In this document: in pieces, positions 1 through 5,712 of the stretch | Layout of the letters: every line of letters starts with the position of its first letter | How positions within the stretch are numbered: position 1 is the stretch's first letter | Notes under the pieces: model-generated | The model's database searches: none | What the model saw: only the letters and a program-made list of their open reading frames with translations | Told to the model about the DNA's origin: nothing | Origin: Desulfohalobiaceae bacterium | Lineage (GTDB): Bacteria; Desulfobacterota; Desulfovibrionia; Desulfovibrionales; Desulfothermaceae | Assembly (NCBI GenBank): GCA_021737525.1 | Contig: JAIPDU010000096.1 | Location: forward strand, 1 to 6,429 | Reading direction: 5' to 3' | DNA: 6,429 nucleotides | Translations under genes and position numbers: made by a program

Positions 1-1094
1 TCTCCGGGCCGGGAGGTCCAGTCCAGGGTGCCCTTGTGCTCCAGGACCGTTTTTTTGCTGAACATCACCCCCAGACCGAAGCCCTCCCTGTTCTTGCCGC
101 TGACAAAGGGCAGGCCCAGCTTGCTCTGTGTTCCCTCGTCCATGCCGCAACCGTTGTCCTCCACCTCCAGGACCGCACCGGGCCCCGAGGCTTTCCCGCT
201 ACGCAGCACCACCCGCGGAACGACGTCGTCTCCCTCGTTTTCCAGAACCGCGTCCAGGGCGTTTTGCACCAGATTCAGGAAGCATTTGCGTATGGACTCC
301 GGGTCCATACGCACCCGCGGCAGCTCCGTGTCCAGGTCCAGAGCCAGATCGATGCCCAGGGACTTGGCCCTGTCCTGATACAGGGCGTGCACGTCCCGGA
401 GCGGACGGTTGGGGTCGCACCACTCCAGCCGCAGGGATCTGGGTCTGGCCAACTGGAGGAGCTCCAGGGAAAGATCCTTGAGCGTGGACACATTGGCCTT
501 GAGCATGTCCCAGCCCTGCTCCCGGTATTCCGTTTTCTCCTGCTCCCGGCCCTGTTCCAGCAGGTAGATGCTTCCCTCCAGGCCTCCGGCGATGTTTTTG
601 ATCGTATGGGACAGCCCCAAGACAGCCTCTCCCGCCAGGGCCCACTTCCGGGCATCCCCGAGCTCCCGGCCCCGCTGCTCCACCATGGTTTCCAGGCTGC
701 TCGTGTACTCCTTGACCCCCCGCTTCAGCTCCAGACGCTCCTCCGTTCGCCGCAGGGCCTCTTGCAGGACATCGTCCCGGACCGGCTTGTTCAGAAAATC
801 CGCCGCATCCCAGCGAAGGCCCTGCACAGCGGTTTCCATGTCCCCGAATCCGGTGAGCAGCAGGACCTCGACCTCGGGATACTCCGTCTTGATCCGCTTC
901 AAGAGCTCCAGGCCGCCCATGCCGGGCATCTTGATATCGGAAATCACCATCTCCGGCTGAAAGGCGGGGATACGCTCCAAAGCCTCCTCTCCGCTTGGGG
1001 CGGTCTCCACTTCATACCCCATGTCCCTGAGGCTGAGAGAGAACACCTTCCGTATGCCCGCCTCGTCGTCGACAAAAAGGATCCTCTTCGCCAT
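1..1094 (-). CDS. Receiver-histidine kinase hybrid (REC-HisKA-HATPase), 3' end cut by the window edge
   Basis: Reading from the ATG at 1094-1092, 364 complete codons are present and the frame runs off the left edge with no stop. Residues 1-120 are a response-regulator receiver: acidic pair D9/D10, phosphoacceptor D53 in ISDIKMPG, T81 in LLLTGFGD, and K103 in LNKPV. A charged, probably coiled-coil linker (about 108-150) follows, then a HisKA-like helix with H163 in GLSHTIKN. The ATPase domain has the N box NLVQNALDAV (N278), the G1 box VEDNGCGM (D313) and a G2-like EGFGLGV (337-343). It is probably cytoplasmic, with no membrane segment. The start is well supported: GGAGGA lies 6 nt upstream (1101-1106), and the ATG overlaps the stop of the upstream kinase by one base (TGATG), so the two are translationally coupled. 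The likely role is to take a phosphoryl group from the upstream kinase onto D53, which would control its own kinase core and pass the signal to an unseen target. An output domain beyond the edge cannot be excluded. Confidence 0.9.
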   Translation of the reverse strand, partial: MAKRILFVDDEAGIRKVFSLSLRDMGYEVETAPSGEEALERIPAFQPEMVISDIKMPGMGGLELLKRIKTEYPEVEVLLLTGFGDMETAVQGLRWDAADFLNKPVRDDVLQEALRRTEERLELKRGVKEYTSSLETMVEQRGRELGDARKWALAGEAVLGLSHTIKNIAGGLEGSIYLLEQGREQEKTEYREQGWDMLKANVSTLKDLSLELLQLARPRSLRLEWCDPNRPLRDVHALYQDRAKSLGIDLALDLDTELPRVRMDPESIRKCFLNLVQNALDAVLENEGDDVVPRVVLRSGKASGPGAVLEVEDNGCGMDEGTQSKLGLPFVSGKNREGFGLGVMFSKKTVLEHKGTLDWTSRPG

Positions 1095-3364
1095 CAGGCG
1101 TCCTCCGTCCGGGGAAACTCCAGGACGAACCTGGCATAGCTCCCTTCCTCGGACTCCACCCGTATCACCCCGCCGCAATCCTGAACGATACGATAGCTGA
1201 TGGACAGGCCCAGGCCGGTTCCCTTGCCCACCTCCTTGGTGGTGTAAAAGGGCTCGAAGATACGGTCCCTGACTGCCCTGGGTATACCCCGTCCGGTGTC
1301 CTGGACCAGAACAAAGACCCGGTCACCCTCGGACCAGGTGGCGAGCTCGATGCGCTTTTCCGCCTCCGGCACCCGGCCCGCCTTTTCCTCGATTGCGTCC
1401 CGTGCGTTCAGGAGCAGATTGATGAAGACCTGCTCCAGCTGGTTCGGCTCTCCCCGGATGGAGGGCAGCTCCGGCTCCAGGTCCCAGACCACCTCGATCT
1501 CGCGCAGCTTGAGCTGCTGGCTGAAAATGTCCATGGCGCTCTGGAGCACGGAATTGAGCTGAACGCTCTCCAGCCGGACCTCGGGCTTGCGGCTGAACTC
1601 CCGCATGTGGTTGATGATCTTGGTGGCCCGCTCCACATTGGCGTCGATCTCCTCCAGCATGCTCCCCACGGTCTCCTCGGAAAAGGTGCCCGGATCCCGC
1701 CGCTTTCGGGCCAGGAAGTTGCTCGCCGTGCGGATCACGGTCAGCGGCTGATTCAGCTCATGGGCTATTCCAGAGGCCATCTCGCCCAGGGTGGTCATCT
1801 TGCTGGACTGGATCAGCTGCTGTTCGGTTTCCAGGCGCTTGGTGATATCGCTCGCCGTGACCAGGAGCACCTTGCGGTCGTTGTACTCCGAGGGGGAGAC
1901 CCGTATGGCGGTGTACACGATAGCCCCGTCCCTGGTCTGCTGGCGGCTCTTCTGGATATAGGCCGAGGAGCCGAGCAGCTCGGCGTACTCCTGACGTTCC
2001 TTCTCCAGAAAGAGGTCCAGGAAGCTCGTCTGCAGAAGCTCCTGTTTCCGGTAGCCGTACAGGGAGAGAACCCGATCGTTGCAGTCGATGATGGTCAGTC
2101 GCTCCGAATCCAGAACGAAGACCGGATTGGGAATGTTGTTGAAAATGGCCCAGTACTTGTTCTCCGAGCGGCGCAGATCCTCTTCCAGCTTTTTTCTCTC
2201 GGTGATGTCCAGGCACATCTCCATCACCGCCTCCACCTTGCCCCGCGGGTTGTGGATGGGCGCCGTGGTGACCAGCCAGTGGGCCTGGCTCCCGTCCCTG
2301 ACGTACCCCGACTCCTCGCTGGTATGGACCCTGCCGTCCCGGAAAGTCTTCTCCACGGGGCACTCCACGCACTTCTCGCTGCGCCCCTTGTACGCCCTGT
2401 AGCAGTACTCCCAGCGCTTGGGGGCGAACTTGCGCTCGAACTCCCGATTGTAGCTGATCAAGCGATACTGGCGGTCCTGCACGGTTATCAGGCAGGGGAC
2501 CAGCCCGTAGAGCTGCTCGTATCGCTCCCGCTCCCGGGTGATCTCCTTGTGCTTCTGTTCGATCTCCCGCCCCATGTCCTCGATGGCCCGGGCCAGCCCC
2601 CCCATTTCGTCCCGCTGCCCCACATCCACCCGCGTATCCGGCTCTCCCCTGGCGATCCTCTGCGTGGCCCGGATCATTCCCGTGACCGGCCTGTTGATGA
2701 AGCGCTGCACGAACAGGACGAAGGCCAGATAAGTGGCCAGAAAAACAAACAGGGCGAAGAAGAGGGTGTGCTTTTCGTAGGCAGCGAGCTTTTCATCCGT
2801 GCCTCTAAGGCTCACCACCACATCCAGCAGCCCCAGGACCTTTTCCTCCTTTGTATGGGCGTGGCACGAGGCCTGGTAACAGGTTGGCTCATTGTAAATG
2901 GGACTGATGATCCCCATATACCGCTGTCCGGAATCGCTCCGGAAAACCCGGATCCGCTTGTCCGGCTCAGCAGTGCTCTGCACCGGCTCCCGTCCGTGAC
3001 AGCTCCGGCACCTTTCCTCCCGCTTGTTGACCCGCCTACCCAATTCCTCCTGCTGATTGGAGAAGGCAATCATCCCCTTCTTGTTGAAGATCCGGATGTT
3101 GCGGATTTTCTCCTGCTTGCCGATGTTGTTCACGATCTGCTCGATATCCCGCCGGGCATTGTGGAGCATGGCGTACCTGGCCCCGAGCCTGATGGTCTCC
3201 GTCAGCTCCAGGAGATTGGTCTGCACATTGCCCATGAGGGTGTTCTTCTGGTAGGTTACATTGAAATAGGACCACAGGCCGATGCTGCCCAGCAGGATCA
3301 CCCCCACGGTCAACAGGACCTTGAAGAGCAGCCTCTGCCTGATGTTTTGCCACAAATGCCACAT
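1094..3364 (-). CDS. Membrane sensor histidine kinase with periplasmic c-type haem motifs (HAMP-PAS-PAS-HisKA-HATPase)
   Basis: This 756-residue protein has TM1 at about 13-33, a periplasmic domain at 34-198 and TM2 at 200-220. HAMP follows at about 217-270 (INRPVTGMIRATQRIARGE), then a short coiled coil. PAS1 (283-390) holds C321, C332 and C335 (KCVECP). PAS2 is at 400-510. The kinase core is complete: H535 in SGIAHELNQP, N653 in INLLLNARDAIEE, G1 VQDTGRGIP (D689), FEPF at 703-706 and G2 GKGTGLGLS (713-721). The periplasmic domain carries CRSCH (119-123, CXXCH) and CYQASCH (162-168, CX4CH). Both are covalent haem c attachment patterns, and the position outside the membrane suits cytochrome c maturation. 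Inferred role: sensing periplasmic redox state or a haem ligand, and phosphorylating the co-encoded receiver-kinase. The ATG is the first possible start, since TAG lies in frame three codons upstream; only a weak, very close AGGG precedes it. The gene diverges from the Rrf2 gene. Haem attachment itself is not shown. Confidence 0.93.
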   Translation of the reverse strand: MWHLWQNIRQRLLFKVLLTVGVILLGSIGLWSYFNVTYQKNTLMGNVQTNLLELTETIRLGARYAMLHNARRDIEQIVNNIGKQEKIRNIRIFNKKGMIAFSNQQEELGRRVNKREERCRSCHGREPVQSTAEPDKRIRVFRSDSGQRYMGIISPIYNEPTCYQASCHAHTKEEKVLGLLDVVVSLRGTDEKLAAYEKHTLFFALFVFLATYLAFVLFVQRFINRPVTGMIRATQRIARGEPDTRVDVGQRDEMGGLARAIEDMGREIEQKHKEITRERERYEQLYGLVPCLITVQDRQYRLISYNREFERKFAPKRWEYCYRAYKGRSEKCVECPVEKTFRDGRVHTSEESGYVRDGSQAHWLVTTAPIHNPRGKVEAVMEMCLDITERKKLEEDLRRSENKYWAIFNNIPNPVFVLDSERLTIIDCNDRVLSLYGYRKQELLQTSFLDLFLEKERQEYAELLGSSAYIQKSRQQTRDGAIVYTAIRVSPSEYNDRKVLLVTASDITKRLETEQQLIQSSKMTTLGEMASGIAHELNQPLTVIRTASNFLARKRRDPGTFSEETVGSMLEEIDANVERATKIINHMREFSRKPEVRLESVQLNSVLQSAMDIFSQQLKLREIEVVWDLEPELPSIRGEPNQLEQVFINLLLNARDAIEEKAGRVPEAEKRIELATWSEGDRVFVLVQDTGRGIPRAVRDRIFEPFYTTKEVGKGTGLGLSISYRIVQDCGGVIRVESEEGSYARFVLEFPRTEDA

Positions 3365-3388
3365 ACCCTGCTACCGGGAGACCCGGAA
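3365..3388. promoter_or_regulatory. 24-bp divergent intergenic region with GC-rich palindrome over the Rrf2 ribosome-binding site
   Basis: Only 24 bp separate the start codons of the kinase (minus) and the Rrf2 gene (plus), so at least one promoter must lie inside the opposite coding sequence. The gap contains CCGGG-AGA-CCCGG (3374-3386), a perfect 5-bp-arm inverted repeat. The Shine-Dalgarno GGGAG (3376-3380) for the Rrf2 start at 3389 sits within it, spaced 8 nt from the ATG. The repeat could be an operator or an mRNA hairpin that masks the ribosome-binding site, or a chance result of high GC. No convincing -35/-10 pair was found here. Confidence 0.45.
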
Positions 3389-3862
3389 ATGAAACTCTCC
3401 ACCCGGACACGTTACGGCTTTCGCATGCTCGTGAGCATCGCCGGGGCCCAGGAGACGACCTCCCAGCCCGTCCCCTTGTATCCTATCGCTGTGCAACAGA
3501 ATATATCCTTCAAATACCTGGAAAAAATCTGCCGCATTCTCAAAGACAAGGGCTATCTCCGGGGCAAGCGCGGACCCGATGGGGGATACCGTCTCCGGAT
3601 GCCTCCGGAGGACATCTTCCTGGGCGAGCTGGTCAAGGTCCTGGAGAACGAAATGAATCTCATCGACTGCTGTCTCTACGAGACCTCCTGCTCCCAGAGC
3701 CCCCGCTGCCCTACCAAACAGCTTTGGCAGGACCTGCGCCGGACCATCATCGACAGGCTCAACACCTATACCCTGGCGGATCTGATCCACACTCCGCAAG
3801 TCTGTCTTCTGGAAGAGCCAGACCCTGAACTCTCAACCAAGTGGCGCAACAGTGCCCCCTAA
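3389..3862 (+). CDS. Rrf2-family transcriptional regulator with IscR-like CX5CX5C motif
   Basis: The protein has 157 residues, normal for the family. The N-terminus MKLSTRTRYGFRML is the typical Rrf2 start. A winged helix-turn-helix covers about 1-75, including the recognition region IAVQQNISFKYLEKICRILK (33-52) and the wing GYLRGKRGPDGGYRL. The dimerisation helix follows at about 77-92. Then come C94, C95, C101 and C107, where C95-X5-C101-X5-C107 matches the spacing of the [2Fe-2S] cysteines of IscR (92, 98, 104). The residue at the place of the IscR fourth ligand His107 is K110, so a cluster here would need another fourth ligand. GGGAG lies 8 nt upstream of the ATG. The same frame stays open far upstream, antisense to the kinase, but the family N-terminus fixes the start. 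Inferred role: cytoplasmic DNA-binding repressor responding to Fe-S, redox or NO state. The tmc operon downstream, its own gene and the divergent kinase are the obvious targets. D. vulgaris rrf2 itself lies with the related hmc operon. Confidence 0.93.
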   Translation: MKLSTRTRYGFRMLVSIAGAQETTSQPVPLYPIAVQQNISFKYLEKICRILKDKGYLRGKRGPDGGYRLRMPPEDIFLGELVKVLENEMNLIDCCLYETSCSQSPRCPTKQLWQDLRRTIIDRLNTYTLADLIHTPQVCLLEEPDPELSTKWRNSAP

Positions 3863-3962
3863 TCGATTTCCTGCCGCTTCTCCCGTCCCATTCGGCTCCA
3901 GGACAGCCTCATCACCAGGCCGAGAATTATCCTTCTAACTCCTTGTCCCCACAATAAAACTC

Positions 3963-4041
3963 GTAACCGTTCACCACCTTGCGGAACCGTGAGCCTACCC
4001 GAGGTGGGCTTATCCCGATCAGGGTGTTGGTGAATAGTTAC
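3963..4041. repeat. 79-bp imperfect inverted repeat with internal hairpin
   Basis: The outer arms are GTAAC (3963-3967) with GTTAC (4037-4041) and TTCACCA (3970-3976) with TGGTGAA (4028-4034), separated by a 2-nt mismatch/wobble. They continue as CCTTG (3977-3981) with CAGGG (4020-4024) after a 3-nt bulge. Inside, AGCCTACC (3992-3999) pairs with GGTGGGCT (4003-4010) around a CGA loop, with one G-T wobble. The whole could fold as a branched RNA or be a palindromic mobile unit (MITE- or REP-like). On the minus strand the outer stem is followed within 3 nt by TTTTATT, which resembles a terminator in that direction, but no minus-strand gene precedes it. Its identity is unknown to me. Confidence 0.55.
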
Positions 4042-4147
4042 TAAAACTCTTCCTTTCCCTTCTACCCATCCATTCCAACAGGTTTTAAGCAAAACAGCCC
4101 AAGAGAGTTCCACACGGACTTGCCGCACATATGGGCCCAAAACACGG

Positions 4148-4199
4148 TTTCTGTAAAGATAACAAGATATTTCAGTCAGTCATATTTTCTGTAAGAATA
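4148..4199 (+). repeat. Two direct copies of a 14-bp AT-rich motif upstream of tmcD
   Basis: TTTCTGTAAAGATA (4148-4161) and TTTCTGTAAGAATA (4186-4199) agree at 12 of 14 positions and are offset by 38 bp, between three and four helical turns. GATATT (4166-4171) and AATATC (4196-4201) form an inverted pair in the same stretch. These could be sites for an activator or response regulator. Chance in AT-rich DNA is the main alternative. Confidence 0.35.
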
Positions 4200-4234
4200 T
4201 CATTTTTCCCGTTCCGTGCAACCCGCATTCTCTA

Positions 4235-4257
4235 TTTCATACTTCCCGGGTATGAAA
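4235..4257. promoter_or_regulatory. Candidate operator: 23-bp inverted repeat upstream of tmcD
   Basis: TTTCATAC (4235-4242) and GTATGAAA (4250-4257) are perfect 8-bp inverted arms around a 7-bp spacer, centred about 87 bp before the tmcD start. The 23-bp dyad length is like that of known Rrf2-family operators such as NsrR sites, and an Rrf2 gene is the nearest regulator gene. The arms do not match the consensus sites I know for Rex or HcpR. Assigning this to the neighbouring Rrf2 protein is inference. Confidence 0.45.
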
Positions 4258-4332
4258 AGAACAGGGTGACGCAGTCCCAAAGCTGTGCTACAACTTATGC
4301 AAAGTCCCTGAAAATTCAATCGGAGAGGACGC

Positions 4333-5619
4333 ATGCTGCAAGATCTGGACTGGACTGAAGGTGAGCGCATCCTTTTGGATCTGGGAAGCCTGCCCCAGGA
4401 GGCCCAACGCCTCGTGGAGCTCCAATTCAGTCCCGACGGGGAGCGTGTGGGCCATATCCTCGGCTTTTCCGAGGGCGAATGCCGTATCGGAAGCAACGGG
4501 GATCTCCAGGAGGAGGAATTCGACAATGCCTGGATGCTGCGCTTCACCCCGGACAGCCGCCTCACCGCTCTCGTCTCCAGCCTGGGCGCATGGTCCATGC
4601 GGGTGGAGGACGTAACCTGGCCCGAGGAATACGACTATATCTGGAATCCGCTGTTCAGCGAGTCAGGAGAGGTTATATCCGCGGCGGTGCAAAAGGAGGG
4701 CTTCTACGGCATGGTTCGGGACCAGGCCACGTGGGGGGAGCTCTTTCCCTACGCCACGGACTACGCCATGAGCGCGGACGGCTCCATGTGCTGCTGCGTG
4801 GTGCAGACAGCCCCCCTGTCCGAGGGAGACATCAATGCCTTCCGGGCAAAGGTCTTCTCCGTCGCGGTCAATGGGAGGGTCTGGCCCTGGCATTTCCAAA
4901 ACGTCTGGACGCCTGTGCCGGACTCCTCCACCGGCCGCACTGCTGCTGTGGTGCGGCGGGATTACCAGGACTGCAGCGTGGCGGTGGACGGCCTGGCCTG
5001 GCCGCAACGGTTCGACAACGCCTGGGAGCCCTTGATCGCTCCTGGCGGGGAGGTCTTCGCTCCGGTCCAGCTGGGCAGCAAATGGGGATTGGCCCGAGAC
5101 GGAGAAATGGTCTGGCCCGCTCGGTATTGCCAGCTGTGGCACCTGCAAACGGATCCCCGGGGCCAGCGCATCGCCGCGATCGTCTCACCGCAATTCGGCC
5201 GATTCACCGTTCGCTATGGAGAGCGGATCTGGAAGACGAGCTATCCCGTATTGACCGACCTGCGTCTCGGTCCCGAGGGAGAGCGAGTCGCGGCAGTGGG
5301 CGCCTCCCGCATAGATCCCGAGCAGCCGGACTCCCTCTTTACCCCGCCCAGCTGGCAGCTCGTTGTGGACGACCAGCCGGCAAGCGGCTGGTTCGAACAG
5401 GTCTTCCCCCCTGTGTTCAGCCCGGACGGAGGACACGTCGCGGCGCGTATCAAGCACAACAAGCGCTTCGGGTATATTCTGGACGGCAAGGCCTATCCCC
5501 GGGAGTTCGACAGGGCCTGGGACCCTGTCTTCAGCCCCGACGGAGGGCGCATCCTCTTGAGGGTTCGCGAAGGCGACAGCCTGAAACGGATCGTCGCCTC
5601 AACGGATGAATTCAAATAA
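4333..5619 (+). CDS. tmcD: Tmc redox complex subunit TmcD, tryptophan-rich propeller-like repeat protein
   Basis: This 428-residue protein has no signal peptide or membrane segment, so it is expected on the cytoplasmic face. It is built from about ten repeats of roughly 38 residues, marked by an FSPDG-type turn at 32, 71, 108, 146, 196, 235, 273, 312, 362 and 400. Before most turns lies a W-P-x-x-F/Y-D-x-x-W-x-P signature (for example 223-233 and 388-398), and after them alternating A/V strands. The pattern resembles PD40/TolB or WD40-like beta-propeller blades. It has 18 tryptophans, fitting the description of TmcD as the tryptophan-rich subunit of the Tmc complex, and tmcC follows, which supports the name. 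No cofactor motif is visible; MCCC at 152-155 is an odd cysteine run. The role is unproven, perhaps a scaffold for the cytoplasmic electron acceptor side. The start is supported by GGAGAGG (4322-4328), 4 nt before the ATG. It is probably the first gene of the operon here. Confidence 0.83.
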   Translation: MLQDLDWTEGERILLDLGSLPQEAQRLVELQFSPDGERVGHILGFSEGECRIGSNGDLQEEEFDNAWMLRFTPDSRLTALVSSLGAWSMRVEDVTWPEEYDYIWNPLFSESGEVISAAVQKEGFYGMVRDQATWGELFPYATDYAMSADGSMCCCVVQTAPLSEGDINAFRAKVFSVAVNGRVWPWHFQNVWTPVPDSSTGRTAAVVRRDYQDCSVAVDGLAWPQRFDNAWEPLIAPGGEVFAPVQLGSKWGLARDGEMVWPARYCQLWHLQTDPRGQRIAAIVSPQFGRFTVRYGERIWKTSYPVLTDLRLGPEGERVAAVGASRIDPEQPDSLFTPPSWQLVVDDQPASGWFEQVFPPVFSPDGGHVAARIKHNKRFGYILDGKAYPREFDRAWDPVFSPDGGRILLRVREGDSLKRIVASTDEFK

Positions 5620-5653
5620 GCCCGTACCTTCGCGGAGGCAGGCAAAACGTCCC

Positions 5654-5678
5654 GGGTGTGCACACCCTTGCGGTGTGC
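5654..5678 (+). other. Competing hairpins in the tmcD-tmcC spacer
   Basis: GGGTGTGCACACCC (5654-5667) is a perfect 14-bp palindrome. Its right half also pairs with the next bases: GCACACC (5660-5666) with GGTGTGC (5672-5678) around a CTTGC loop, a 7-bp GC-rich hairpin. CCCTTGCG is also repeated directly (5665-5672 and 5678-5685). The spacer is 93 bp, and the hairpin ends 22 nt before the tmcC Shine-Dalgarno. There is no T run, so it is not a standard intrinsic terminator. An mRNA-processing or stability element that sets the tmcD:tmcC ratio is possible. Confidence 0.4.
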
Positions 5679-5712
5679 CCTTGCGTGATGGACATCGGAC
5701 AAGGAGGAGGCC

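Larger units (their letters stand above)
3863..4332. other. 470-bp intergenic region between the Rrf2 gene and tmcD
   Basis: I see no convincing gene on either strand. The left part (to about 4045) holds a large imperfect inverted repeat. The right part (about 4045-4260) is clearly more AT-rich than the flanking genes, as expected for a promoter region, and contains repeated motifs and a candidate operator. No clear intrinsic terminator (stable hairpin plus T run in the right direction) follows the Rrf2 stop, so readthrough into tmcD is possible. No confident sigma-70 or sigma-54 promoter could be assigned by eye. Confidence 0.6.

Noticed and set aside
36..1139. Plus-strand 367-residue open frame at the left edge
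   Set aside because: It is antisense to the receiver-kinase, which shows full receiver and ATPase motifs; no recognisable domain on the plus strand.
1607..3388. Long plus-strand open frame antisense to the kinase and continuous with the Rrf2 gene
   Set aside because: The minus strand here encodes an intact kinase with all motifs in order. The plus frame is proline/leucine-rich low-information sequence, and Rrf2 proteins start at MKLSTRTRYG, so the extension is a GC-rich shadow.
3965..3990. AACCGT repeated at 3965-3970 and 3985-3990 as a possible binding site
   Set aside because: Six-base repeats are easily chance, and these lie within the larger inverted repeat that explains part of them.
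3859..4140. Minus-strand 93-residue open frame in the intergenic region
   Set aside because: No recognised motif, no clear ribosome-binding site, and it runs across the inverted repeat and AT-rich promoter region; probably chance.
4284..4303. Possible sigma-54 promoter before tmcD (TGTGCTACAACTTATGCA region)
   Set aside because: The -24 GG is missing; only a loose resemblance to the -12 element.
4479..5609. Plus-strand 376-residue frame inside tmcD
   Set aside because: It is an arginine/glycine-rich shadow in another frame; the tmcD frame shows regular repeats and a ribosome-binding site.
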